The notes below the pieces were generated by a model that made no database searches, was not told the origin of the DNA, and saw nothing but the letters and a program-made list of their open reading frames with translations. 64,000 nucleotides of DNA from Trichoplax adhaerens (lineage: Eukaryota; Placozoa; Uniplacotomia; Trichoplacea; Trichoplacidae): positions 4,082,335 through 4,146,334 of the forward strand of contig NW_002060947.1 in the NCBI RefSeq assembly GCF_000150275.1, read 5' to 3'. The translations under genes were made by a program, and so were the position numbers. Position 1 is the stretch's first letter, and each line of letters starts with the position of its first letter. Below are positions 50,178 through 62,719 of the stretch, in pieces.

Positions 50178-50228
50178 TAGACTACGAGAAAAGGTAGGAG
50201 AAAAGGTAGGGCCTTTTCTCGTAGTCTA
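50178..50228. repeat. Perfect short hairpin
   Basis: TAGACTACGAGAAAAGG (50178-50194) and its exact complement CCTTTTCTCGTAGTCTA (50212-50228) are separated by 17 bases that themselves repeat GAGAAAAGGTAGG. A 17-bp perfect stem is well above the local background. Confidence 0.85.
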
Positions 50229-52101
50229 TGTCTATACTTAAAAGCATTACTGCATACAGTTCATTGAGCATCTACCCTGCATGTCTATGCAGTTGGTTGG
50301 AGATTTTTTCAATCTTTATTTTCTTTCGGCTATGGTTATTTCTGAATTGAAGACAGTTTAAGTCATTTCAGGTTGCACCATTTACTCTGCATGCACTTAG
50401 AAAGGATGCTGGCAATATGTTTGAACTAGTCATAAAAAGTATCTTCAAGTGCTTCTAGTGCACTAGTATAGTACAGGAATTTACCGTTTAGTATAACCCT
50501 ATTTTTAGAAGTTTTACTGTAGACATTATGTAATGGGATTAAATGCCTTTATTACATATAGACTGATATAGTATACATAATATCATACTGGTACAATAAG
50601 AAAATGGACTTTGTTCACTGTTGCCAACGCCTTGAAAGTCCATATCAAGGATCTTTTGATTAATACTGTACAGTATTTTTAGGATTTGATGATTATCGTT
50701 AATAAAATAGCGAACCACGAGAGGAAAACTCAGCATACTTTTTAATTATTAACATGCGGATGCATGTAATTACCGTGTGAGAGCATTACGTCAAAGGTGT
50801 AATTTAGTGGGAGTGGGGTTAGGATACGTCCAGAAAATAGTTTATACCCACAGCCACGATTTACGCCTTCGTGCATGATATTTACTGTATTTATTTATAG
50901 ATGAGAGTACGCATACTTGACAGTTTTTTTAGACCAAGAACTACTGAAGTTCAAATAATTAATTAATAATCTTAAAAATGCACTTCCATCTAGTGTAATA
51001 CGAATTGTTCGAATCAAACGCAACGCCGTCGATGCACAGTTGAGCTGATACTTAATTGCTCAAGCCACGTAAATGCAGACACTGCTATCTGGACTGACGT
51101 TTTACATTACCAACACACTGATATAAGTTAAACATTAAGAGTGTAAGATATCGGTTAGAACTAGTTTTAAACCTGCTATTATCAAGCTATGATAATATTA
51201 CATTAACATTATGTTGGTCTCGTACCAATCTAACCAGGTAGTGTGCAGTTACATCTATAACTAGAACGACAACACTGTTCTTGATATATCAATACTACAT
51301 CAACCTTTATAACTGCAAATAATGCGTAAAAACAACTAACTAGGATAATAATATACACACAAGGTGTAAATTAGTTATAAATAATCGTTTGGATACGTGA
51401 TTGCATACGTTAGCACACGCTCCACTTCAGGTATTGGTTCGATACATGGAAGAAAATCAACTCGTAATGTATCAATTTGTTCAAAAATGAAATTTAGCTC
51501 CGTGTTTATTTATTACTTGTTACCATAGAGGTGGGAGTAGGGTCCGCCGGCCTTGAATTTATGCATACGTCATTTTATTCGTATATCATTGGTTGATAGA
51601 TGCAGCCAGCGGAAGACTTTATTAGAAAGCAAATGTAAATAATAATTGGAATTCAATAAGAGCAGCATGTAATTTATTCATACGTAATTTATATAGCATC
51701 TTACTGGCTAGAATCATTACAATCAATGATATAGCGTTGGTTGCTGCTTCCATGGCATTGGATAGAAGAGTACTTTATCGATCAGCACGCTTATGTCAAT
51801 AAATAATAAATAATATCTACTGTCACTGAATTTTCCTTTTATGGTAGTCCTTTTATCAGCTGTTGGCAGCATTTGATTGATTTGATTATAATGCCAATGG
51901 GAAGGATTATTTATTTTCATTATCAGCCGTTAATATCATTGTCTCCCTCCCATTCTTAAACGATCAAAGCCGTAAGGCAAATAAAAGGGTTCTGTCCTGT
52001 ACTATTTAAGGCACAGCTCTGCCAAGATCGAAGTAAAATTTTCGCTACAGTATAAGCTTTCACTTAAGATAAAAAAAGCGTTTGTCCATTTTTCATCAAT
52101 C

Positions 52102-53491
52102 ATGTCGAAAGGAATGGAATGCAATAGCCCTAATAATTATAATCCAATGGGTGATCGACTGCAAGTCGTTCGTCCATCTCTACCGAAAAAATCCATTGCT
52201 GATGCCTACTTATTGGCATTCCCTCTTGGAATTCTTGGCTTACATCGCTTCTATCTGGGTCAAAAGTATCTTGGACTTGCTTATTTTTTCTCTTTTGGAT
52301 TATTCGGCCTTGGATGGTTGCATGATCTTGTCTTTATGCCTAGCGTAGTCAATCATGCTAATCGTTGCCGAGCTCTTCCACAAGAGAAGAAACCATACAG
52401 TTTACTCGAAGCCTATATCCTTTGCCTCAATCCAGCTGGAATTTTTTTCGGTTTACATCAATTCTATTTAGGAAGGTAAACAAAATAGCAAGTACTATTT
52501 CTACGGACTGTTTGCCAATGAATTGATTAACAAAGTAATCCATGCAATATACGTAGTTCTGATTAAAATCTAAAATCTATTACCATAGCGTTGATTAAAT
52601 TATTATTATAACAAGTTCGATGGACGCGTAGTCAACATTTTAAGAACTATTTCTGTCCTGTATTTGTTCATTTACCATCATGATTTCTTTGACTGTATGG
52701 CTAGGAAGGGATTTGGTACCGCTTATTGCTTTACGATAGGCTTATTTGGTGTTGGTTGGCTTTCCGATATACTGAGGATGCCTAAGTTAGTTGCAGACGC
52801 CAATAAGCGAGCAATGGAAATACAAGCTAATCCTGAAGTTGCTAAGCAAAAGAAAGCTAAGAAAATTGACGACGCTTACATTTTATGCGTATTCGGATTT
52901 TTAGGACTTCATCATTTCTACTTGGGCAATATTGGATTTGGTTTTGCCTATTTATTTACCATGGGTATGGGAGGAATTGGATGGTTAGTCGATTTCCTTC
53001 GCATGCCAATACTAGTAGCCAGAGCCAACGACCCAAATCCAAGCCCCAAAAAGCATCTAGATGACGCTTATATTTTAACATTCCCCCTTGGAATGCTAGG
53101 TTTACAACACTTTTACTTAGGTAGACCTGGTTGGGGTGTTACTTATATGTTTACGCTTGGCTTGGCTGGCTTTGGATTCTTGGTTGATCTTGTTCGTATG
53201 CCCTTCTTGGTTCGCCAAGTTAACGATGCTATAATTGAAGGTCAAAATTTACTTGGTGTTGCTATTGATTCAAACTATAATGGTAATCAACCTCAATTTG
53301 GCAACAATCCCTCTGTGAATGCCTCCAATATGCCTTACCAAGCACCTAACAATGTTATGGAGACTAGGAAAGTACCAATAGATAACGGAAATACTGTATT
53401 AAATTATCCACACAAAGATGTATATCCACCTCCACCATCAATTAGTACTGAACCACCACCTGCTTATGAATCAAAGGTTAACTTACGCTAA
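52102..53491 (+). CDS. Four-TM2-domain membrane protein, gene 2
   Basis: Two exons, 52102-52475 and 52705-53491, about 386 residues; start at MSKGMECNS. Four TM2 domains between about residues 30 and 310: LHRFYLGQ with GLGWLHDLVFMP, LHQFYLGR with GVGWLSDILRMP, LHHFYLGN with GIGWLVDFLRMP, and LQHFYLGR with GFGFLVDLVRMP. Domains 2-4 share a D/E-AYIL start. The single intron lies at exactly the same codon as in gene 1 (after FYLGR, phase 2). The tail is Asn- and Pro-rich and ends EPPPAYESKVNLR, again with PPAY. The two genes clearly arose by duplication and now sit head to head. Likely a plasma- or endomembrane protein with both ends cytosolic (inference from eight helices). Confidence 0.91.
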
Positions 53492-55378
53492 AAGAGATCG
53501 CGTTCTGGCTACCATAAGCATAATCGACTCAATATTTGTAAGATTGCACAAGGCTTATAAAATCTTTCCTACTGTATATAGAGAATTTCCCTTCTAATTT
53601 GGTGATAAGTATTATAGATCAATTTAGACCTTTTCTTCGCGGGTAGTCCATGCAATTACTGTAACAATTTCCTTTAACATAAAGGTTTTCACGGTATTCT
53701 CGCAATTAATATAATAAAATTATCGCGAAATTATTTTTTGCACTTTTCACATCAGCTCTAATCGCAGGCATACAATCTGGTTGAACCTTATAGAATTATG
53801 CATAGCTGGTCTGTCTGTTGTGATGATGATGATCAAAAAAATACTACATATTGCTCAGTTGGTAGCGATTTCTTGATCTGATGTAATTGTAGATTTAACA
53901 AATGACGACTCAATCAAATTACCGATTGCTGATTCAATCACTACTTCGTTGTAAAGTATTATAAATAGTAAGCTATCATTGATTGATAACTGCTTAAGCT
54001 GTAAATAGCATTCCACATATAGTAAAGCTTTGCGTCCAATAATTATATTTAATTATGTATGTAATCAAACTCTAGAATATGTAATTATACATATAGTAAA
54101 GTTATAATAAATGCAGTAAATGTATTTGAGCAATTTACATATTTTGTAATATTTCTTGCGCGTGACCAGTATTGTCTACTACAGTCATCCAATCGTATAA
54201 TGGTCTCTAAGAAAATTATTATGCTATATATTTGTATAGTATCTATTTATAAGTATTTATAAGCGAATGAGACTTTACTATAACTGGGTAGGTCAATTTA
54301 TAACTAAGTTGGGATGAACTGAGATATTTCTAGAATTGACGAATCTTCTTAATAGAAAAATTGTCTAGATATCCGCTATGTAATACAGACTTGCTGAAGT
54401 GAAGATTAAAAGGCATTAATTTAATAAAAATATACTGGTTCGATATAGCACCAACACGATTAACTAAGTAGTGATCGCATGCGTAACCTACAATGAGAAG
54501 AGTAAGGCCTTAAAATTTACCCATCGTATGCATGCATCAGAATTCAAAATATTTCATATAAATTAATTGGGTTCCAATTCTTAAATTTACGTATAAGAAA
54601 GACGGTTCTTTCTTTCCTGTAATAATTTAACATACGGCGTGTAAGCCACAATGCTTTTTATGAATTATTTTAAGATCTAGTCAAGGTAGAATGATACACG
54701 TATGATGCAACAAATGGTGTATGTAAACAATGTATCTACCAAAGTATTTTATTTCCACATAAAGCACTACCAATTAAATCACCTAAAATGCTTTAAAATG
54801 TTCATTTTATTTTCGCATACTGTAGATTGTTCAGTTTGATTTATTCGTCATTTACGCTAAGGAATTCTAATTAAATTAATGATATTTTAATCGATAAATA
54901 TATCCATGACTTCTCTACATAAAGCTTTCTGCGTCACACTATTGTAAACATATTTCATAATGTGTTCGCTCTGTTTTATTTAAAAAATAATGATAAATCT
55001 ATACAGTGTAGAGATACTGATAAATACTGTGGCATATCAATGCTACAGCAAATAACTTTCTTAATGTATCCTGATTTTCAAAATGTGTGTAAGGAATAAC
55101 TACTTTCATTCTTAGATAAAAACAAAGAACATACCGATATACAAAACATGAAATACCATTATCATTTAATGCTGCAAAACAAAAACAGTAATTTCGTTTT
55201 CCAATATTTAATTCTCACTGGTATGGACCTTAATACATATTCTCCGTATCATAGATTGTCAGTACAGTTATTCTTTACTAGATTGACACGATGAATGTGA
55301 AATGGGATCAGGCATGGGACGAGTAGTAGATCAACCGTAGCAAGCCCATGTTGTACAGCAGTAATAAACAGTAAGGCG
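53492..55378. other. Intergenic, between convergent TM2 gene 2 and CYB5R4
   Basis: About 1.9 kb of AT-rich sequence between two 3' ends. No repeat array, GTAC island or credible open frame seen. Confidence 0.55.
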
Positions 55379-58300
55379 TCATGTAAACAGATGTATAGTT
55401 TCCGAAGGATAACCTAGTTCTTGTAAGGCTCTAGAATATAAATAATTAAGTTATGAAAACTGAATGAAACAGCTACGCTTTGCTATATCGTAAGTTGCTA
55501 TACAATAAAAGGTGTCTAGTATCTGCTGTTTGTGTAAAATTATTACAATAGCTTAGATAAAACATACGTTTCCATGCTATTTGTAAAAGGTGTTGGACCG
55601 CAAACACATATCAATAGTTTGTCCAAATCCGTAACACCTGGAGGTGGTGGGAGTTGCTTATGAAGCACTTCTTTTGTAATCCTACCGTTATTACCTTTCC
55701 AATCAGGAGATGGCGCTGATAAAGTATGATATACCTGAAACCTAATACAGTAGATTTCATATTCCAAATTTTTAGAATGTAATACAGTAATAGTTTACTA
55801 TTACTACAATCTTATATCAACAAGCCATCTTAAGTGAATTCGCAATATCGATAACGACACGCAACACAGTAATGACGCATATTTGTATTACAATTTTCTT
55901 AAAATTATTTGCACATAAGTGAATTTTCAATATCGATAACGATAACAACACAGTAATAAGATATATTTCTGCTACAATTTCATAAACTATTTGCTTGGAC
56001 CTTGTTTTTTAGAATGTCTGACATTTATTATGAAGACAACTATCAAAAAAGGTATATTACAATTTGCGATATTGCAGTAAATAAAATATCATAATGATCT
56101 TAATTGTACCTATCGTGGCTATATCGAACCAAATTCTCTAAAGAATCTTTCCACAAGATATCCTTTTCCGTTTTATTACCAAATAAAAGCTTAACTTGGC
56201 TGAATAAATTGAAATAAGAACAGAATATTCCTTCATTAATCCACATAAAGAATACCTAGCCAAGAAAATCAGCTATAGCAATAATCTATTATTTATTTGA
56301 TAAAAATAACTAAATAAAAAGGATATTAACCATTTTGATTCCGGTTTGTCAATTATAAAATACCGCATTAGCTTTACCATTGGAGTAAAACCTTTTATTT
56401 CGAGAAGGATCATTAAAACATTACTTTTCAAGGATAGTAACATTATCAGTAGATCAAATATCGTACAATAAATATTCGGTACCTGTTCCGCCAGCTATTA
56501 AAATAAGTTGTTCGATTGATTCCAGACGTGAAAATTTAAAATTTCCCAAGTGTTCGCTAATTTTAATTGTCTCACCTAAATCATTGGCATAATTAGGTTT
56601 GCCTCTGCTAATCTCGAGGGCCTTTATTACCTAAGCTATTTTATTTTGCATTGCAGTATATAATTCGCACTGCGCATATACTGTAAAAATTATGAAACTA
56701 ACTTATTTTAAGTGAACCGAGAAATGGAGTTAAAGCGCCATCCTTATAAACTTTAATCATAAATGAAATATCACGACCATTTCCTGAAATATTAACGGCT
56801 TCATCAGGATTTAAAGAAACTACCGGCGTATAATTGCGGCCAATCTCCATGCCTGTACAGTACGCATACAATAGCCTTAGTTTTCAAGTATCTAGCTCAA
56901 AGATTCAATGAACTACAATACTATACTATTTTTTAAGTTTGAAATTAACTACTAACCACTCATTTCAGTTTGTATTATAAGGTGACGTCCGACAGGGACG
57001 TGCATAAATGAACCTCTAGGTAAGGCTACGCCAAAAATCCAAGTATCGTGCGTAACAGGAGTCTTGGAAATCAACTTACAATCGAAGTAAGAAGTTTCTA
57101 CGAAAAATTATAAGGTTAAAGGATAGATTAGACAAAAGCTATGCAATAACTACTAAAAGACAGTTTATTATATTTTGAAACTTATATTGATACACAAGAT
57201 AAATCAAAATTTGGCGCTAATATCTTGCAAATAACTGATATCCAGGTCGATAATATCACCTAAATATGAGGAAAGGAAGAGGGCTCACTAATTCACTATT
57301 CACATCCTCATTGAATAAACGGTGGATGGGTGAAGGGAGCGAGATTTGCCATATTTAGTAAATCTTAACTACCGGCGTTTAAGTCGATTGAGTGATAAAA
57401 GTGAAGGAAAGAAGGTAATGAACTTAGACATGTAAGCGAACTGCACGTTAGCCTTTCAGGATACCGTTTTCAGTCATGGGAACTAAACTACTTGCATAAT
57501 CAGTACACTCTAACTCCTTATAGTTCAGCATACTGCAAGCTCTGTCTACAGTACAGCATATTCAACGCTTTCACAAGTAAGTTCAAATATAGCATCGTCA
57601 TATGCAGTAATACTACCATATCCAATATTTTGCTATATAATGTGATATGAAAATAACAATAAACAAGCATAAATGCATGACAAATTTCATGTTGTTAGAT
57701 AAAAATACAGTAGTATCATCATCTACTAGCGTTCAATCTCAGCGATAACATTGACAAATGGCACTGATTGACAAGAAATTCCAAGAACCTATAGGCTTTA
57801 CCTCTATTATTTTTTGGTAATAACTTGTGATGTCCTGACAGTTCTTTCCCTAAGGAAAGCCATTTTTTACCAATTTCTTGTTTTAAAAGTATCACTTCAA
57901 TATTGCCCTCTGTCGATATTTTCACTACAAGAATTAGGATATAGAACAGATTAAAAATGATGAAACATCAGTACCGCATGGTATTATATTCTAAAGTTTA
58001 TGACCGTTAAAAATGTACGAGCTTGCGCTAATTAAGCACTATGCAGTGGACGTCATAATAATGGTATTCATTTTATGCATCAACAAATAGTAAAAACTAA
58101 CCTTCACTTTCACATATTTCCTCGAAAAGGTCTAAAAAGTAAATTTATCTTATTAGTATTCGATTTTATTTTTAGACAATGTTGGTGTGAATGGCTATAC
58201 GTGTATTTACCTAAGCATAACTGAAGGATTTTATCTCCCAGTACAATCCATATATCGGTTTTTCTATTATTTTTCACATTAACGAGGATATCTTCATTTG

Positions 58301-60382
58301 TTAAGCCTTTGTGCTTAGTATACACGACGATCGTAATCGATTTGTCACTTTGATACCAATCGTACCTAGACGTTAATGTTGAATAAGTTTACCATGAAAT
58401 TGAAATAATTTATAAGCTTAATCGTGCAATAATAAAATAAATTATATTTAAAAATTGGCTACCTCGGGATAGGAGGTGATTTTTTTATATTTTGCGGAAC
58501 AGCAAATATTTCTAAGATTATAAAGTAACCGTTTTAATCACAGGCAAACTATTAACATAAAGTATACTTTGAAATCTATGATAAAGCTATAATGTATGTT
58601 ACCTTTTGATTGGGTCGGCACAGATAACGAAGATTTGGAAACCATGCTTCCTAATCCATATTTTTATGAAATAATTTAAAATTGTAAATTATCAATATAA
58701 TTTCGTCGTTATAGTCATGAAAGCTATATATAAGCCATGAGACAGTTGACCAACTTTCCATTAAAATCAACATATAACGAACCGTTTGATTTTTTATTCT
58801 TTTCTTTGCCGTCAACTCCATCAGCTATAATGTAACCTACTAAGCACTTTGCGAGCATCGATTCAACATTGACCCAGCGATGAATCTAAGAATGTTTGTA
58901 CGCATCATTAATTTTAACATATTACCAATATCACTATAATAGCGATAACTGTGATTATATAATTGTTATTAGTAACACAGTTTATTAATTAGGGAATAAA
59001 ATTTAATACAGAAAGTATAACTTTGGAACTAGTGCAGTTAGTCTAATAATAATAGAAAGCATACTTCATCGAATAGATCTGTTCCGTCACAACCAACACT
59101 CCTCATTAATTCGTCGATACCACCAGGATGGAACTTCATATAAGGAGTGATATTATAAACTTTCCCTAGTTAATAGAAGAAATTTATTTGTAAAGTCAGA
59201 AAAAAGGTGAATGACTATCGTATGCGTATGTCGGTAAATCTATTCCCATCATAGATAAAAATGCCAAGAAGGAATTGGTTCCAGGCGGAGATATTATTAT
59301 TAATAATTAGACTGATAGTGAATAATATCAATTTGAACTAATTGTTTATGCAGCATGTTTTAGATTGTCGCTTAATGTTATTTCAACTGCCACTGTTTAC
59401 AAATTAATAAAATATGCTATAAAAATTGTCAATTTGATTCATCTTACTGCTGCGAGCGTATAATTTTAACCAAGCTACAAAAAGAATCTTAAAAGAGTTG
59501 AAGTAGTTACCAGCTAAAACAATAGCTTTAGCGTACATTGCTATAAAATATGCTACTTCAGAAAATAATATTTGGTCTTAATGAAACAAAATGGCAAATG
59601 ACTACGGTTGCTTACAAATAAATAAATTCTTTTCTCGTTTTAAAATTTAAACTATTTTACCATCAAATTATAAAGATTATTATAGGATGGAGGTTAAGAC
59701 TTGTATCCCGCAGTATAAATCTGTAGATTAAAATTACAAAACTACTGCTAATTAAACCTTTTTTTTCAATTCTCCTATCAACTATTGCAACGATTAATTA
59801 ATTTATATTGAACGCCACGTTTGATAGTACGATTCAATTAATATCACAATTTGAGGCAAAGAATCGAATCCTGTTAGGAAACGATCAATCGTTTAATTAT
59901 AACAAGAAAAGCTACGATTAACTTTAGGATATTAAGTAGAACTACCGTCTCTAGAACTCTACATTTCGTCTACTCTAATTTGAGTAGAATAGAATATATT
60001 TTTTTATGGATGTTCATAAACACCCTTATACTATTCATTTTATAACAGAAACAGATTGATTACCTCGAATACACGTCCATGCATCCGTTTCAGTATTATG
60101 GCGAGCAAGTTCATCGTTGGTTATTTTGCGTATAATGCCGCCAGTCCCAGCTAAATCTGGATGTTTCGTCCCTAACGTAATCCAATCTAATAATCCATAA
60201 CCTTTGCCTAGGATGACCTTTTTTCTACCACCATTGGCTGTTGATCCAGCGCTGCTTCTCTGTGGAGAATTAGCCATTGGAAAGAGTTGACCACCTTTAG
60301 GATTAGACATTTCTTCCTCTTCCTTCTGCTTATTATCGCTAGTGCTTACTGTCAATTGAGAATTACCACAAGCATTACCCAT
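55379..60382 (-). CDS. CYB5R4: Cytochrome b5 reductase 4 (Ncb5or)
   Basis: About a dozen exons. Exon 1 (60382-60064) starts [10 protein letters not shown] and gives [13 protein letters not shown] and DAWTCIRG. The next exon (59169-59066) holds the b5 core [14 protein letters not shown] and CDGTDLFDE, followed by [17 protein letters not shown]; His of HPGG and His of HRWV are the haem ligands. The CS domain is at about 58340-57720 ([27 protein letters not shown]). The reductase follows: [44 protein letters not shown] (FAD), [43 protein letters not shown] and [12 protein letters not shown] (pyridine nucleotide). The last exon (55430-55379) gives [16 protein letters not shown], matching the human C-terminus. 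It is an NAD(P)H-dependent fusion oxidoreductase linked to ER lipid desaturation and redox. The N-terminus differs from human and looks like an N-myristoylation signal. Confidence 0.94.
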
Positions 60383-61484
60383 AATCAGATCATCAAGACC
60401 AAAAAAAAATTTAAAGTTTTGCCCAGTCTCAAGTAGTCAATATAAACTTTTGAATTTCTTCACTACTTTGATGTTAATGATGAGAAGAAGTCCCAGAAAT
60501 GAAAACAACACTAGACTACGGTGATTATTTTTTTGGCATACACAAAAAAGTTTCTACTATAGAGTCCAAAGTAGAAAGATAATGAGATGTCTGAAGTAAC
60601 AGTAACGAGTTTTGTTGGATTAGAAAAAGAAGCAGTAACTTATCAACGACACACGAGTCTGTTTAACGTTTTGGAGATAATTTCTAACGTAATTAAATAG
60701 AGATGATTTTCACAGATGATAATTTTCGTTTTTACAGTAGATTAAGGCATCAATTAAAAAAAACTAATTTAGCATAGCAAGGAATATATTCAATAAATAG
60801 CTTAGCTTAACACGATAGCCCTCCACTGCAGTATTTACTCTCTCTCTCTAATCTAAGTAGTGAGGGCGAGCAATACTGTACATACAGTATACAGTATAAA
60901 ATTATCACTAACAATTAATTAAATACAGGATGATAGACTATTTAGAATATGCGTTGTAAACAATTGATAACATTTGTTAAGGTTATAGTATAATCAATTT
61001 TGCTTTAATAAAATTGGAGCCTAATACAAAGGTAGACCGTGAATATAATAGATTCATTTCAATATATATATATATGTATATGTACATGTGTTATCAATAT
61101 TATAATTAGTTTCTTCTGGTTCTATAGCGATAACAATAATACTATTCGCTACCGCATTGAGTACATCAAATTGTGACTTAAATTGCAAGCGCGCTTATGA
61201 TAGTTCTACCGTTCTATAATAGTTTTAGTTTTTAATTGATAAAACTTGTAATAATTGATTTTGTCTACATCTATTATTTGATATGGATCCTTTGCCTTGG
61301 CAACTATCTGATAATGATATGAAAATTTGTAGTACCATATGATCAGTATGGATTGTATGTACGTAGTGTTTGTCACATCTGCTTTTTCTCTATGGAAACG
61401 TAGATTACGTTGGATTGGAAAAGTTCTACTAACGTTATGAATGTTCTGATCAACATCTAGTATACAGTAAACATTTGGATATAC

Positions 61485-61660
61485 AGTACAGTACAGTGTC
61501 GTCTAGCACGAAAAAGGTCTCGATTAGCATATACTTTACTACATGACCAACTGCATAATTTTACGCGTACTGTACTGTACAGTGTACAGTACAGTAACTG
61601 CATAATTCTACAGTATAATAGAAGTACTGTACGCGTACAGTACGGTACAGTCGCGCTATC
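61485..61660. repeat. GTAC-rich palindromic island
   Basis: Runs such as TACAGTACAGTACAGTG, GTACTGTACTGTACAGTG and GTACTGTACGCGTACAGTAC; the last is a perfect 20-base palindrome near 61624-61643 with a CGCG-type centre. Confidence 0.8.
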
Positions 61661-61894
61661 ATCATGACTGAGACAGAGAGACGGAAGTGATGGTTCCCTT
61701 TAGTCTAAGAAATGTCAAGACGGATTATCTTTTACTGGTTATTTGAAAGTGTATCGTATATCTGCAACGGTACACTATATTGTCGGCGATAACATCTAAA
61801 AATAGTCCCTGATTTTTTGGTGTGTTAATGCATCATCGTTTAAGCTATTTACGCTGAGTATCTGAGTAATCGGGGTTATTATGGCTGGGCCTAC

Positions 61895-62392
61895 TGTACA
61901 GTATGTCTAAAAATCAGTCTACAGTACAGTACAGTACAGTCAGTAGTCCAAATAAAAAGACGGCCGACCAGACCACAGACTACAGTACTGTAATTGAATC
62001 GCTACAGTGTACAGTCCTACAGTATAATACAGTACTGTACAGTACATCGCGACGCAACTGTACTGTACAGTACGATACGGTACACTGTATAGTACAAATC
62101 ATTCTGGGAGTACAGTACAGTATTTCACCCGGTGCTGTACAGTGTATAGTGTACAGTAGTTCTTGTAAATCATTCGGAGTACTGTACAGTACTGTATGAC
62201 GAGACTAGCCGGTAAACGGTGAAGAGTACAGTACAGTACGATACGGTACACTGTACAGTACAAATCATTCTGGGAGAACAGTATTTCACCCGGTGCTGTA
62301 CTGTACAGTACTGTACAGTGTACAGTGTACAGTAGTTCTTGTAAATCATTCGGAGTACAGTACTGTATGACGAGACTAGCCGGTAAACGGTG
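61895..62392. repeat. GTAC-rich tandem repeat, about 166-bp unit, two copies
   Basis: ATTCTGGGAG at 62101 recurs at 62267 (step 166). Each unit has GATACGGTACACTGTA before it and CACCCGGTGCTGTAC, TAGTTCTTGTAAATCATTCG and GACGAGACTAGCCGGTAAAC after it. GTAC tracts fill the spaces and vary in length between copies. A looser GTAC tract precedes it (61918-62060). Confidence 0.88.
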
Positions 62393-62488
62393 CAGTGACA
62401 CCACGAAATACTGTAATTTGACCTGATTGTACGCAGTGTCATTGGTGCTGTAGTTGACCGCTGTATCGTTCTGTTGTAGCACTACAAA

Positions 62489-62698
62489 ATGTCCACCATC
62501 GAAATTCAAGGAGAAGGTTCGGAATCTGAAGAAGAAATTGCAATCTCCCAACAACTCCATAGCTGCTCTAATACACAAAGCACTGTCAACCCGATTTCAA
62601 GCCATGGAACGATCGTAGCTGGGGAAGCATCGGAATCAGAGGACGATCAATACCCTAACGTTCAGCCAGCCCAAACTGTTCATCCGCAAAAACCCAGG
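62489..62698 (+). CDS. Possible first exon of an unknown gene
   Basis: ATG at 62489 opens a 70-codon acidic segment (MSTIEIQGEGSESEEEIAIS, later EASESEDDQYPN) ending at CCCAG/GTACAG, a possible donor; read through, it stops at TAA after YSTNTT (62719). Ser-Glu-rich phosphosite-like clusters occur twice. No following exon could be tied to it inside the window, and the donor lies in GTACAG repeat sequence. It may be the N-terminus of a gene continuing to the right, or chance. Confidence 0.3.
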
Positions 62699-62719
62699 TA
62701 CAGTACAAATACAACCTAA

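Larger units (their letters stand above)
49489..52101. other. Divergent promoter interval of the two four-TM2 genes
   Basis: About 2.6 kb between two start codons. It contains a 103-codon minus-strand frame (49723-50034, separate entry), a short perfect hairpin (50178-50228) and otherwise AT-rich DNA with only single TACTGTACAGTA-like motifs (50667). No further gene is supported. Confidence 0.55.
60383..62488. other. Intergenic, CYB5R4 upstream region
   Basis: About 2.1 kb. The left part is AT-rich with short CTCTCTCTCT and TATATATA runs; from about 61485 it becomes a dense GTAC-rich repeat field (separate entries). The 98- to 159-codon frames over 61903-62578 consist of translated repeat and are not genes. 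Confidence 0.6.

Noticed and set aside
61903..62578. Frames of 90-159 codons on both strands
   Set aside because: Translated GTAC repeats with no domain; several frames are open at once.
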